A stretch of 64,000 nt of DNA, taken from NCBI GenBank assembly GCA_910575555.1, contig CAJTFX010000007.1, forward strand, positions 124,001 to 188,000, written 5' to 3'. Source of the stretch: Lachnospiraceae bacterium. GTDB lineage: Bacteria > Bacillota > Clostridia > Lachnospirales > Lachnospiraceae. Below the pieces are notes generated by a model. That model saw only the letters and a program-made list of their open reading frames with translations. It made no database searches and was not told the DNA's origin. Position numbers and translations under genes: made by a program. Below, piece after piece: positions 1 to 8,330 of the stretch; position 1 is the first letter of the stretch, and every line of letters starts with the position of its first letter.

Positions 1-2112
1 CCGGATGGCTTTATTAAACGGACAATAACGGAAAATAATATCTCTGGATACTTTATTCAGGCGGAAGCTGCCTTTGGACTCATAGCGAATCCAGCTCTGG
101 TAATCTTTTACAAATACTTCACGGTAGTTATTCTTGGATTTATAAAGGGCATTCTTCACTTTCTCCTTGGCGTCTGCAGACAAATCATGGTTCTTCCGGT
201 AGTACTGGATATAGTCATTGTACTCGGAAGTCAAAGAAGCCTCCGTGATATCGTTCCAACGAACGCCCTGAATCTTCCGGCACATTTCCCAGCGGAACCG
301 GCCGCATACTTCTACCATCAGCTCTCCCACATCCGTTACCGTAAGTATGGGGAAAATAAATCTGGCCTGGGTATCCTTCTTGATTCCGGCCGTTTCCTGC
401 CACATCATTGCCTTGCTTCCCGCATTGGGCATCAGGATAATATAAGGAATCACTTCCTTCTGAATCATTTCCATATTGACTTCATGCTCCGGATCTGAGA
501 AGCCCACTTCACGGTAAAACAGAGAGAAGTCAATCTTTCGGATCTCGTCTAAGGCTTCATTGGCCTTCTCCGCCGTTATCAGCATGTGGTCCACCGATCC
601 GATAATATCGTCTTTACACAAAATAGGGCAGAATGTGGAAATCTTTCCGTAGGTGGCGCGGTTGGTGGAGACAAACATATTCTGCATCTCGAACTTTAAC
701 TTTTCCTGATTGTCTTTTGCCAGAACAGGCACCTGAGCCGCCGTAATCTTGCCGGTCTTTTTCTGCTCATTCAGGTAGCCGGTGTAATCCATGTCAAACT
801 CATTCCTGGAAGGTTCATTTTCTCCCCGGTAAATACTGAGCAGCCACTCATATATGGTATATACATTGCCTGCCTTGCAGCGTCTCATATGGCCTGCCGC
901 CTCAAAGAGACTGCGGGTATTCTCCCTGCCTGCCAGCTCTTCATCCATAAAGCCGAAGTTCAAAAACATTTTCACGGAAGTGGGCATATAATCCCCCTTC
1001 AGCGAATGGAAAAAGCACAGTTCATAGATTGCATAAAAATCATCGGTAATTTTCCGGCGAAGCCTGCGCACATCATCTGTAGTGGCAAGCATATCCGGCA
1101 GGTTCTTGTATTCCTGAAGAGAAGCCCGGAAGCTCTGGGCCTTCTCCTCCTGCCAGCCGGAATATTCCAAAATTTCTGTCAGATAATCAATTCCTTCTTC
1201 ATAAGGCTCTGCAATTTCTTCCTCTTCCTGACTGCCGCTTTCTGCCTGAGCTGTAACGGTAAAATCATAATTTTCATACTCTGTCAGCTGCGCGCGCAGC
1301 AATTGTTCCGGATAAAAACCGATTTTTCTTGCAAATTCTATTAATTCTGCAATTCTCTGCTGCACCGGGCTGATATCCGCTCCGGTGTAAGCCGCTTTTT
1401 TTGCAAGTTCAAAATACATGCGGAACAGATTTTCAGGGGTTCCCGACAACAGGAGATCTTTACGTTCTCTCAGATAACTTTTTATCACTCCCACCTGTTC
1501 CATGGATTTTTTCATCCAGAAAACCGCATTGGAAATGGCTCCCGTGCCAATCACATAATCCCTCGCCAACTGCTGATCCAACGCGGCCAGGGGCAGGGCG
1601 GACATCCGCTCATAATATGCGCCCACCCAGGCCTGAATCGGCTCTTTTATATCAACAGGGGCCAGGGTATTCAGTCCGGCCACCTGTTTTTTGGGCATTC
1701 CAAGGGCCCCGCACAGCTTTTGATAGTCTCCGAAGCTCTCCGAGAGAAAACGGTGAAACTCTCTGGCTTTCCTGTAAAATGTATCATACCGGCGTATCAT
1801 CATATCTGCCTGGTGAACCGCTCCCATGGCAAACACCGCCACATATTTCTCATCTTCCGCAAATATCTTCTTATAATCTTCTACCGTCCGGTAGGGAAAT
1901 GCATAAAGCATACAATCGGTTTCTGCCACATACTCGCACACATAGCTGTCAGAAAGGCTCTCCGGCAGGCCTACAATACTCCCCGCATTCATACGGAATT
2001 CATCATTCTCCGTAATCACCCGAACATTGCCCTGTAAAATAACAAACAACCCCTTCAGCCTGTCTCCTTTTTTCAAAAAATGTCTTCCTTTACTTACTTT
2101 TACTGTTTCCAT
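1..2112 (-). CDS. Large protein with N-terminal cyclic-nucleotide-binding-like domain (partial, runs off left edge)
   Basis: An uninterrupted 704-codon minus-strand frame starts at 2112 and leaves the window at base 1, so the C-terminus is missing. The ATG at 2112-2110 lies 5 nt after an AGGAGG. Residues about 5-75 resemble the beta-roll of cNMP-binding (Crp/cupin) domains: GLFVILQGNVRVI, then a glycine turn (AGSIVGLPESL) and a short Phe-Pro strand. The remaining 600 or so residues are soluble, rich in Tyr, Glu and Lys, and match no enzyme family I can name. The gene follows the HAAS membrane gene by 20 nt and is probably co-transcribed with it. A cyclic-nucleotide-sensing role is inferred from the fold only; ligand-contact residues are not obvious. 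Confidence 0.8.
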   Translation of the reverse strand, partial: METVKVSKGRHFLKKGDRLKGLFVILQGNVRVITENDEFRMNAGSIVGLPESLSDSYVCEYVAETDCMLYAFPYRTVEDYKKIFAEDEKYVAVFAMGAVHQADMMIRRYDTFYRKAREFHRFLSESFGDYQKLCGALGMPKKQVAGLNTLAPVDIKEPIQAWVGAYYERMSALPLAALDQQLARDYVIGTGAISNAVFWMKKSMEQVGVIKSYLRERKDLLLSGTPENLFRMYFELAKKAAYTGADISPVQQRIAELIEFARKIGFYPEQLLRAQLTEYENYDFTVTAQAESGSQEEEEIAEPYEEGIDYLTEILEYSGWQEEKAQSFRASLQEYKNLPDMLATTDDVRRLRRKITDDFYAIYELCFFHSLKGDYMPTSVKMFLNFGFMDEELAGRENTRSLFEAAGHMRRCKAGNVYTIYEWLLSIYRGENEPSRNEFDMDYTGYLNEQKKTGKITAAQVPVLAKDNQEKLKFEMQNMFVSTNRATYGKISTFCPILCKDDIIGSVDHMLITAEKANEALDEIRKIDFSLFYREVGFSDPEHEVNMEMIQKEVIPYIILMPNAGSKAMMWQETAGIKKDTQARFIFPILTVTDVGELMVEVCGRFRWEMCRKIQGVRWNDITEASLTSEYNDYIQYYRKNHDLSADAKEKVKNALYKSKNNYREVFVKDYQSWIRYESKGSFRLNKVSRDIIFRYCPFNKAIR

Positions 2113-2132
2113 GGCATCCTCCTGTGTCCAAT

Positions 2133-2606
2133 CTATCGTCTATTCCCCAAAAACAGTGAATACAGCAGCCAAATCAATATAATCGGCACCATAACCGGCA
2201 GCAGAAAAGCCACCACATTTGCTACAATCACAATCAGCAGAACTGCAATCAATATCAGCAGTAATTTTCCATACCAGCTGTTCAGCTTAAATCTGCCGAA
2301 ACGCACATCCCAGCCATTCTGCTGAGAATAATCTGCACGGAATCCTCTGTCCTGGCCTGCGGAGCTGTAATCCTCCGAATAGTACTGCCTTTTGGAAGCT
2401 CCCGGCTTATCCGAGGTATCTATCAAGGTCTTGGCAATCAGCCTGGGATTGCCAAGCTGAGCCGTTACTTCTGCTTCACTCTTTCCTTTTCTGGACTCTT
2501 CCATAATATAATTATCATAAAATCTCAGATTCTCATTGACTGCCGCCTGATCCATCTCCCCCTGCAGCGCAATCTGCAATTCATGTAAAAATTCCTTTTT
2601 CGTCAT
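2133..2606 (-). CDS. HAAS/DUF1700-like membrane protein
   Basis: This 157-residue protein begins with a helical HAAS-type segment (MTKKEFLHELQIAL, then NYIMEESRKGKSEAEV and LGNPRLIAKTL), the pattern of DUF1700/HAAS proteins. A polar linker rich in Ser, Tyr and Asp covers about residues 65-105. Two hydrophobic segments near residues 112-135 and 137-153 should place it in the membrane with the N-terminal domain in the cytoplasm. HAAS proteins usually sit beside PadR-type regulators; none is visible here, and the partner is instead the cNMP-domain gene 20 nt downstream. The biochemical function of the family is not known to me. Confidence 0.8.
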   Translation of the reverse strand: MTKKEFLHELQIALQGEMDQAAVNENLRFYDNYIMEESRKGKSEAEVTAQLGNPRLIAKTLIDTSDKPGASKRQYYSEDYSSAGQDRGFRADYSQQNGWDVRFGRFKLNSWYGKLLLILIAVLLIVIVANVVAFLLPVMVPIILIWLLYSLFLGNRR

Positions 2607-2724
2607 GAACGTTCTCCTACCTGTGTGCTTTCTGTTTAATCCAGTATTTTTCCAACTATCTGTTATTCTATCACACTATGCTCATTTTTTCATCACATTT
2701 CCCAAATTTTTTTTAAAAAATCTA

Positions 2725-2753
2725 TTGACAAATCCCGGAAACTGGAGTAAGAT
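2725..2753 (+). promoter_or_regulatory. Sigma-A-type promoter for tRNA-Arg
   Basis: A perfect -35 box TTGACA (2725-2730) is followed after exactly 17 nt by TAAGAT (2748-2753). Transcription would start near 2760, about 23 nt before the mature tRNA 5' end. Confidence 0.65.
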
Positions 2754-2782
2754 TATAGACGTTCCAAGCGAACATTTGTTAT

Positions 2783-2856
2783 GTGTGTGTAGCTCAGCTG
2801 GATAGAGCACTTGGCTACGGACCAAGGTGTCGGGAGTTCGAATCTTCTCACGCACG
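2783..2856 (+). tRNA. tRNA-Arg (anticodon ACG)
   Basis: The 74-nt sequence folds as a full cloverleaf. The acceptor GTGTGTG pairs with CACGCAC (one G-U), the D stem is GCTC/GAGC, the anticodon stem is CTTGG/CCAAG around the loop CTACGGA (anticodon ACG, reading CGU and, after deamination to inosine, CGC/CGA), and the T arm is GGGAG-TTCGAAT-CTTCT with wobble pairs. The discriminator base is G and no CCA is encoded. It is the only RNA gene of this class seen in the window. Confidence 0.95.
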
Positions 2857-2864
2857 TAGACAGA

Positions 2865-2965
2865 GGGCTGTCGGAGATGATAGATTTTTCAATATATGAT
2901 TATGATTCATTGGATATCGCAACCATATATTGTACATAGATTTCATTTCCGGACAGCCCTTTTTT
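2865..2965 (+). terminator. Extended nested terminator after tRNA-Arg
   Basis: GGGCTGTCGG (2865-2874) pairs with CCGGACAGCCC (2949-2959, one bulge), followed by six Ts. The unusually long intervening segment carries its own perfect inverted repeat, CAATATATG (2890-2898) and CATATATTG (2924-2932), so the structure may be a long interrupted stem and not a simple hairpin. It lies between the convergent tRNA and ABC-transporter operon. Confidence 0.6.
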
Positions 2966-3611
2966 AATCAAATGAAGCTTCATGATTAATTTCTTCCAGA
3001 TTTACAATTCTGCTGCAAACCCGTTCGGCCAACGTCCGGTTATGGGTGATTACAAGCATTCCCATCCTGCGTCTTTCTGTCTCCTCCAGAAGAATCTGCC
3101 AAATCTGCGCCTGTGTAATCACATCCAGCATCGTGCTGATTTCATCACAAACCAGAAATTTTGTCTCAGGCCCCAATACCCGGGCAATGCAGAACCGCTG
3201 CAGTTCCCCGCCGGATAGTTCATTGGGCCACCGCGTCATCCAGCTTTTTTCAATTCCCATCCTCTGCAGCAACTCTTCCTTTGGGTTCCAGCATTCCCGC
3301 AGAATTTTCTCCATTCTCCACCGGGGATTTACCGCCTGCTCCGGGTGCTGCCCAATCATCTGAACGGGACAGTAACCTCTCCGTTCCAACGGCCTTCCCT
3401 CCCATAAAACTTCACCGCTTTCCGGTATCTCATAGCCTGCCAGAATTCCGGCCAGCGTACTCTTTCCGCAGCCGGAGGGCCCCACCAGAGCCACCCGCTC
3501 CCCGGCTTCCACTTCAAGGTTCACGTCTTTTAACACCCAGGGAGCGTTTTTCTGGTACCGGAAACTGATATGCGCCGCCTGAAGGGCCGGCTCTCCGTGA
3601 AATTTCTGCAT
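2964..3611 (-). CDS. ABC transporter ATPase, OppF/DppF/NikE type
   Basis: This 215-residue ATP-binding subunit energises uptake by the importer encoded just upstream. It shows Walker A GPSGCGKST near residue 44, the ABC signature LSGGELQRFCIAR, Walker B FLVCDEIS and the switch His in VITHN. It is shorter than a typical OppF (about 320 residues) and ends soon after the H-loop, lacking the C-terminal oligopeptide-transporter extension; NikE-like subunits are similarly compact. It is the last gene of the operon, 78 nt after the OppD-like ATPase. Family is certain; the substrate is not. Confidence 0.92.
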   Translation of the reverse strand: MQKFHGEPALQAAHISFRYQKNAPWVLKDVNLEVEAGERVALVGPSGCGKSTLAGILAGYEIPESGEVLWEGRPLERRGYCPVQMIGQHPEQAVNPRWRMEKILRECWNPKEELLQRMGIEKSWMTRWPNELSGGELQRFCIARVLGPETKFLVCDEISTMLDVITQAQIWQILLEETERRRMGMLVITHNRTLAERVCSRIVNLEEINHEASFD

Positions 3612-3689
3612 AACTCTACCTCCTCTTTCCGCTGTTAAAGCACAGATTGATAAAAAGTCAAATCTTAGATTGATAAAAACTTTCTGCTG

Positions 3690-4520
3690 TCAAATTATAC
3701 GCTGACGAAAACCTTCTGTATTTCCTGCGCCCGGAAACTTCTGCTCCGCTGCAAATTCATTCTGAGGAAGCGCTCTTAAAAAAGCCCTGCCATCTCCCGA
3801 AAAAGCCGCAGCCGGCACAGTCTCCAATATTTTTCCGTCATAAAAAATGGCAATCCGATCTGCCATCTGCAATGCCAGATCAATGTCATGGGTAATAAGC
3901 AGCACGCCGCACCCTTCCTGGGCCAGTTCCCGGAAATTACACAGCGTTTCCCTGGCCAGTGACTCCTGCAGCCCCGGCGTGGGCTCGTCTGCCACAATCA
4001 GTTTGGCCGGCTTCATTACTGCGCCGGAAATCAGTACCCGCCTTGCCATACCGCCGGACAGCTGATAAGGATACAGATTTGCCACAGATTCCTCCAGCTG
4101 ATACCTGGCAAATACCTGTTTCAGCTTCTCCTGCCGCTCTTTTTTCTCCGCTCTGCTGCAGGGGCCAATTACCTGCCGGCCCACTTTCATCAAAGGGTCC
4201 AGATATTTCACCGACTGGGGAATAAAAGCAATCTCCCGCCCTCTCAGTTTTTTCAGGGATGCTTCCTCCAACCTCCTGCCGCAGAATTCCATGGTTCCGG
4301 TCACTTTTGCATTTTCCGGCAAAATTCCAAGAATCCCATGGGCCAACAGGCTTTTCCCGGAACCGCTGGAACCTGCCACCGCCACAATTTCTCCTGCATT
4401 TACCGTAAGCGAAAGCTGATGCACCATCTCAAATTCCCGACGGTTCAGCCCTCTGTCATACATGGTAAAAGAAACGCACAGCTCTTTTACGGCAAGCACC
4501 GGTTCTTTTTGTCCTTTCAT
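3690..4520 (-). CDS. ABC transporter ATPase, OppD/DppD/NikD type
   Basis: This is the partner ATPase of the same importer. Walker A reads AGSSGSGKS, the signature is LSGGMARRVLISGA, Walker B is LIVADEPTPGL, and the H-loop is LLITHDIDLAL. I place the start at the ATG at 4520 because GGGAGGAA precedes it by about 6 nt; an in-frame ATG at 4547 overlaps the upstream permease and lacks a good ribosome site. The two ATPases differ in sequence and would form a heterodimer under the two permeases. The C-terminus is short, as in nickel/metallophore-type systems. Confidence 0.92.
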   Translation of the reverse strand: MKGQKEPVLAVKELCVSFTMYDRGLNRREFEMVHQLSLTVNAGEIVAVAGSSGSGKSLLAHGILGILPENAKVTGTMEFCGRRLEEASLKKLRGREIAFIPQSVKYLDPLMKVGRQVIGPCSRAEKKERQEKLKQVFARYQLEESVANLYPYQLSGGMARRVLISGAVMKPAKLIVADEPTPGLQESLARETLCNFRELAQEGCGVLLITHDIDLALQMADRIAIFYDGKILETVPAAAFSGDGRAFLRALPQNEFAAEQKFPGAGNTEGFRQRII

Positions 4521-4536
4521 GTATCTTCCTCCCGCA

Positions 4537-5409
4537 TTACGCTTCATTGCCGCTGTTTGGATTCAGCAGCCGCTTCAGATTTTCTCCCGCCGCATCCAAC
4601 AGCATCACAGCCGTCAAAAGCATCAGTCCCGGAAAAACAGCCATCCACCATTTTCCGGTGGTAATATGGTTCATGGACTCTGACAAAATCACGCCGATGG
4701 CCGGAACCTCCGCCGGAAATCCAAAACCCAGAAACGTGATGGCAGCTTCATGCATAATGGCATGGGGAAACAACAGCACCACACCGATCAGATACACCGG
4801 AAGGGCCTGGGGCAGAATATGCTCTTTTGCCACCTCCCGCCTGGTCTTTCCCATTCGGTAAGACGCCTGTACGTACCGGGCTGATCGAATTTGCAGCACT
4901 TCTGCCCGCACCAGGCGGGTTAATTCCGGCCAATGGGTCAGCGCCACTGCAATCAGCACGCCTCTGCCGCCTTTGCCCGCCATAAAAGAAATCAGAATCA
5001 GCAGAATCAAATGGGGTATTCCCATACACAAATCCACGCACCAGTTGATAAACCGATCTAACGCCCCTCCCTGCAGCGCTGCCGCCGTTCCCAGTATCAG
5101 GGCAATCACGGAACTGACCGCTGAAGCCAGAATTCCCACCCCAATGCTGTTAGAAAGCCCTTTCACACTCCGGAAAAACATATCCCTGCCCATGTAATCT
5201 GTGCCGAAGAGATGCGCCGGGCAAGGCGCCGTAAATTTTGCACTGTAATCTATATCATAGCATTCCGGACTCATAAACCATCCGGCTGCCAGAGTAACCG
5301 TCAAATACAAAACGGCTGCGCCCAGAACAAACAGTGTTCTCCTTCTCCGGTTCCAAAATATTTCTGCTGCGGCCCTTTTCTGAGCCTTTTGAAAGCTTCT
5401 GTCACTCAT
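4537..5409 (-). CDS. ABC transporter permease, DppC/OppC/NikC type
   Basis: This 290-residue inner-membrane permease has an N-terminal transmembrane segment (LFVLGAAVLYLTVTLAAGW), a periplasmic stretch with the characteristic HLFGTDYMGRDMFFR of DppC-type proteins, then five further hydrophobic helices. The EAA-like cytoplasmic loop near VRAEVLQIRSARYVQAS couples to the ATPases. A GGGAGGG sits 7 nt before the ATG. Its start overlaps the end of the DppB-like gene by 8 nt, indicating translational coupling. Confidence 0.93.
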   Translation of the reverse strand: MSDRSFQKAQKRAAAEIFWNRRRRTLFVLGAAVLYLTVTLAAGWFMSPECYDIDYSAKFTAPCPAHLFGTDYMGRDMFFRSVKGLSNSIGVGILASAVSSVIALILGTAAALQGGALDRFINWCVDLCMGIPHLILLILISFMAGKGGRGVLIAVALTHWPELTRLVRAEVLQIRSARYVQASYRMGKTRREVAKEHILPQALPVYLIGVVLLFPHAIMHEAAITFLGFGFPAEVPAIGVILSESMNHITTGKWWMAVFPGLMLLTAVMLLDAAGENLKRLLNPNSGNEA

Positions 5410-6379
5410 GGGAAAAACCCTCCCGAATCCTGGGATCTACCATGCCGTACAGAATATTCGCAATAAGATTTCCAGTAAACACAAATACTGCGCTGAATAT
5501 GGCAATTCCAAGCAGCAGCGGTACATCCCCGCCAAGGCCCGCCGCAGTCACCGCGCTTCCGATTCCCGGATAAGAAAACACTGTTTCCGCCAGGGCAATT
5601 CCGCCGAACAGTTCACTGAAGGAAGCAAACTGCACCGTAATAGCCGGAATTGCAATATTCCGGATTCCGTGGCTTTTTACCATCTGCCATGTATTTTCAC
5701 CTCTGGCCCTGGCATACAGCATAAATTCACTGTCCAGTATTTCCAATAATTTCTGCCTGGTATACAAGGTGATCTTTCCAATGCCCAGAATGCTTAAGGT
5801 AATGGAGGGCAGAATCAAATGATATATCCGCTCTGCAAGCGTCACTTCCGAAGCCATTTTTCCCATAGGCGCCGCCAGTCCAATGGGAAACCAGCCCAGA
5901 TTTACTGCAAAAACACTGAGCATGATAAGGCCCACCCAAAAGGTGGGAGCAGACTGAAAGACCAGACAGACTGTCCTGATCCCTCGATCCAGAATGCTGT
6001 CCTTACAGACTGCCGCTCCAATTCCCAACACAAATCCAAGAATACCGGAACTGAGCCAGGCAATCAGCATCAGCGCCAGAGAATACCGAAACCGTTCTTT
6101 GATTACCGTCAATACCGGCTGTTTGTAGACAATAGACCTACCAAACTCCCCCCGCAGAGTATTGCCTGCCCAGGTCATAAACCGTTCCAGAGGCGGATCA
6201 TTCAGACCCCAGTATTCTGCAATCTCCTCTCTGGCATCCTCTGAAATGGTGGAATTGGTTCCGATATAGGCCGTCAGCGGGTCTATCGGAGCTTTTGCCA
6301 TCATTAAAAATGAGAGAATGCTTATGGCTGTCAGCAAAGTCAGCATACGCAGAGCCGTTAACATAATTTTTTTCATCAT
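5402..6379 (-). CDS. ABC transporter permease, DppB/OppB/NikB type
   Basis: This is the second permease. The N-terminal helix (TALRMLTLLTAISILSFLMM) is followed by the DppB-typical external region (DPLTAYIG, then a Trp-Gly-Leu-Asn segment) and five further helices, with an EAA-like loop at YTRQKLLEILDSEFMLYAR. I choose the ATG at 6379, which has AAAGGA 7 nt upstream; the frame extends to a TTG at 6406 that overlaps the stop of the binding-protein gene. It overlaps the DppC-like gene by 8 nt. Confidence 0.92.
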   Translation of the reverse strand: MMKKIMLTALRMLTLLTAISILSFLMMAKAPIDPLTAYIGTNSTISEDAREEIAEYWGLNDPPLERFMTWAGNTLRGEFGRSIVYKQPVLTVIKERFRYSLALMLIAWLSSGILGFVLGIGAAVCKDSILDRGIRTVCLVFQSAPTFWVGLIMLSVFAVNLGWFPIGLAAPMGKMASEVTLAERIYHLILPSITLSILGIGKITLYTRQKLLEILDSEFMLYARARGENTWQMVKSHGIRNIAIPAITVQFASFSELFGGIALAETVFSYPGIGSAVTAAGLGGDVPLLLGIAIFSAVFVFTGNLIANILYGMVDPRIREGFSHE

Positions 6380-6402
6380 CGGAGCATCCTTTCCGCTGGC
6401 AT

Positions 6403-8025
6403 TCAATTAATAATTTCCCAGTCTTTCATATTACAGATAATCGGGATTCCGTGGCCGTGGGGGTGGGGAATCTGGGTATCCTTTGAAATATCCAGTCTGT
6501 CGCTGATGAAATAGCAATGCTCAATGTTGACCAGATACAAATATGGATAATCCTGGGCATACGTTGTCTGAATTTCCTTCCAGGCTGCAACGGCAGCCTC
6601 CTGGCTGTTGGCTGCAATGGCTTCTGCAATCAGGCTGTCCGCCTTTTCGTTCTGATAGCCGCTGGGATTGCTGTACGTCTGTACCGTAAAATGACCGGAC
6701 TGAAACTGGTTGTCCAGTACCATAGGGCTGTACTGTCCAAAGCCCCACACTGCGCCCTGGGTGTAGGATTTCACTGCAATTTCATCCCAGGAGACCTGTT
6801 TTATCTCTATGGAAATTCCCAGTTCTCTGACATTTTCCGCCGCTGCCGCCGCCAAAAGATAACGATCCGGTTCATCTGAGGGAGTGTAAACTTCAAATGC
6901 ACAGGCCACTCCGTCTTTTTCCCGGATTCCGTCACCATCATTGTCCTTCCATCCGGCCTCTTCCAAGATTTGCCTGGCTTCTTCCGTTCTGGCGTCTCCG
7001 TACACCTTTGTATTTCCCCAGATTAAATTGTCTGTCCATCCTTCTGCCGGCCGGCCCACCCCATTAAACGCATGGTCAATCACTTCCTGGCGGCTGATTC
7101 CAAGAGACAGCGCTTTGCGCACAGCCAAATCAGAGGTAACTGCATTTCCAACGGACAGCTCCTCTCCAGCATCATTGACAATCTTCTCCGGTTTCCGGCA
7201 GGGAAGGCTGATATTTCTCACGTCTATGGTTTCTAACTTTTCCATATGCATTCCCTTTACGGTCTCTTTGCTGTAAGAAGGCTGCACCATCACCACATCC
7301 AACTGTCCGGAGCTGGCGTTGGAAAAGGCCGCTTCATTGTCCATATCCACGAAGGTTACCCGTTTCACTTTGGGGGCTCCTTCAAAGTAATCTTCATTCG
7401 CCTCCACAATTAACTGCTGCTCCATATCATACTGCACCACTTTCCACGGGCCGGTCCCCACTGGCTTCTGGTCAAATGATGTACTGTCGTATCCGCCGGC
7501 AGGCACAATTCCAAGCTGGGCAGTGGTGTCCAGAAAAGGAGAAAAATGCTCTTTTAAAGTGAATTTCACCGTATAGTCGTCCAATGCTTCTACTTGTTCC
7601 ACCTTTGACAAATCCACTTTTTCATTCTGTCCCTGATTTGCCATCACTGTTTCATACGTAAACACCACATCCTCCGCTGTAAAATCAGAGCCGTCCTGAA
7701 AATGAATTCCCTGTTTCAGCCGATAGGTATAAGTCAGCGCATCTTCGGAAATCTCCCAGCTTTCTGCCAAATCTCCTTCATATTCTGACTGGGCGTTTAC
7801 CCGCACCAAACTATTGTTGACAAAATCGTATCCGTAGGCAAACCCGCCCTTCACCGGATCAAGGGAACCATCCCAGAATCCATGGCCCACATAGCAGACA
7901 ATACTGTCAGAAGCATCCTCTTTGGCCCCGCAGCCTGCCGCCATACTGTACAGCGCCAGTGCCATACAGCACATAATCCACACTGCTTTACTGCTGCAGA
8001 TATTATCCCTTTTCTCTTTCTTCAT
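6403..8025 (-). CDS. ABC transporter substrate-binding lipoprotein, family 5 (DppA/OppA/NikA-like)
   Basis: This 540-residue extracellular receptor is the first gene of the importer operon. It has a lipoprotein signal peptide: a basic N-terminus, a hydrophobic core and a MAAGC lipobox with the anchoring Cys near residue 32. The family-5 hallmarks follow: LAESWEISEDALTYTYRLKQ, GIHFQDGSDFTAEDVVFTYE, and GTGPWKVV. It ends with a His-rich C-terminal segment (PHPHGHGIP) that could bind metal, which would fit a nickel or metallophore substrate. That is only a hint, since the same genes serve peptide uptake. Start chosen at the ATG preceded by AGAGAGGAAAC. Confidence 0.92.
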   Translation of the reverse strand: MKKEKRDNICSSKAVWIMCCMALALYSMAAGCGAKEDASDSIVCYVGHGFWDGSLDPVKGGFAYGYDFVNNSLVRVNAQSEYEGDLAESWEISEDALTYTYRLKQGIHFQDGSDFTAEDVVFTYETVMANQGQNEKVDLSKVEQVEALDDYTVKFTLKEHFSPFLDTTAQLGIVPAGGYDSTSFDQKPVGTGPWKVVQYDMEQQLIVEANEDYFEGAPKVKRVTFVDMDNEAAFSNASSGQLDVVMVQPSYSKETVKGMHMEKLETIDVRNISLPCRKPEKIVNDAGEELSVGNAVTSDLAVRKALSLGISRQEVIDHAFNGVGRPAEGWTDNLIWGNTKVYGDARTEEARQILEEAGWKDNDGDGIREKDGVACAFEVYTPSDEPDRYLLAAAAAENVRELGISIEIKQVSWDEIAVKSYTQGAVWGFGQYSPMVLDNQFQSGHFTVQTYSNPSGYQNEKADSLIAEAIAANSQEAAVAAWKEIQTTYAQDYPYLYLVNIEHCYFISDRLDISKDTQIPHPHGHGIPIICNMKDWEIIN

Positions 8026-8080
8026 CGCTCTGTTTCCTCTCTGTGCGCTTTTCGCATTTCATCATTCTATCATAACCCCC

Positions 8081-8105
8081 AAAAGGCGGGAAGCCTCCCG
8101 GGGGG
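8081..8105. other. GC-rich hairpin in the 5' region of the importer operon
   Basis: A run of Cs, then AGGC-GGGAA-GCCT, then a run of Gs can fold into a compact stem. There is no T-run on either side, so it is not a standard terminator. It lies 55-80 nt upstream of the binding-protein start codon and could be in the leader or just upstream of a TATGAT-like -10 on the minus strand. Confidence 0.3.
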
Positions 8106-8138
8106 ATGTTTCGCTGTCACAGCTATTTTTAATCATTC

Positions 8139-8213
8139 AAAACCGCCTTTCTCCATGCAGACAGAAGATTATGACTAAGTCCATCTCTTCTGCGCCTGGA
8201 AAAAGGCGGTTTT
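8139..8213. terminator. Long imperfect inverted repeat between cysK and the importer operon
   Basis: The arms at 8139-8154 and 8198-8213 (AAAACCGCCTTTCTCC against GGAAAAAGGCGGTTTT) match at 15 of 16 positions. An inner pair CAGAAGA/TCTTCTG extends the stem. On the minus strand it follows cysK and ends in TTTT, so it is the likely cysK terminator; the symmetry allows it to act in both directions. Confidence 0.5.
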
Positions 8214-8225
8214 AAATTAATATTC

Positions 8226-8330
8226 TGAAAATTACCGTTTCTCTACCATTCAAAGGGGTATTGTTTACTCGTTATCCTAAAAATTACCGTTTCCCTGCAA
8301 TTCAAAGGGGTACTGTTTACTCGTTATCCT
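8226..8330. repeat. Tandem duplication (52-bp period) of the cysK 3' end
   Basis: Two adjacent copies with a 52-bp period (first about 8226-8278, second about 8278-8330) share long identical blocks such as CAAAGGGGTA and GTTTACTCGTTATCCT, with a few substitutions. The copy next to cysK contains its last codons and stop; the other repeats the same codons and stop downstream of the real end. It is harmless to the reading frame and records a local slippage or duplication event. Confidence 0.85.

Noticed and set aside
889-2037. Several plus-strand open frames of 100-200 codons
   Set aside because: They are antisense shadows of the 704-codon minus-strand gene, with no ribosome sites and low-complexity or Cys/His-rich translations.
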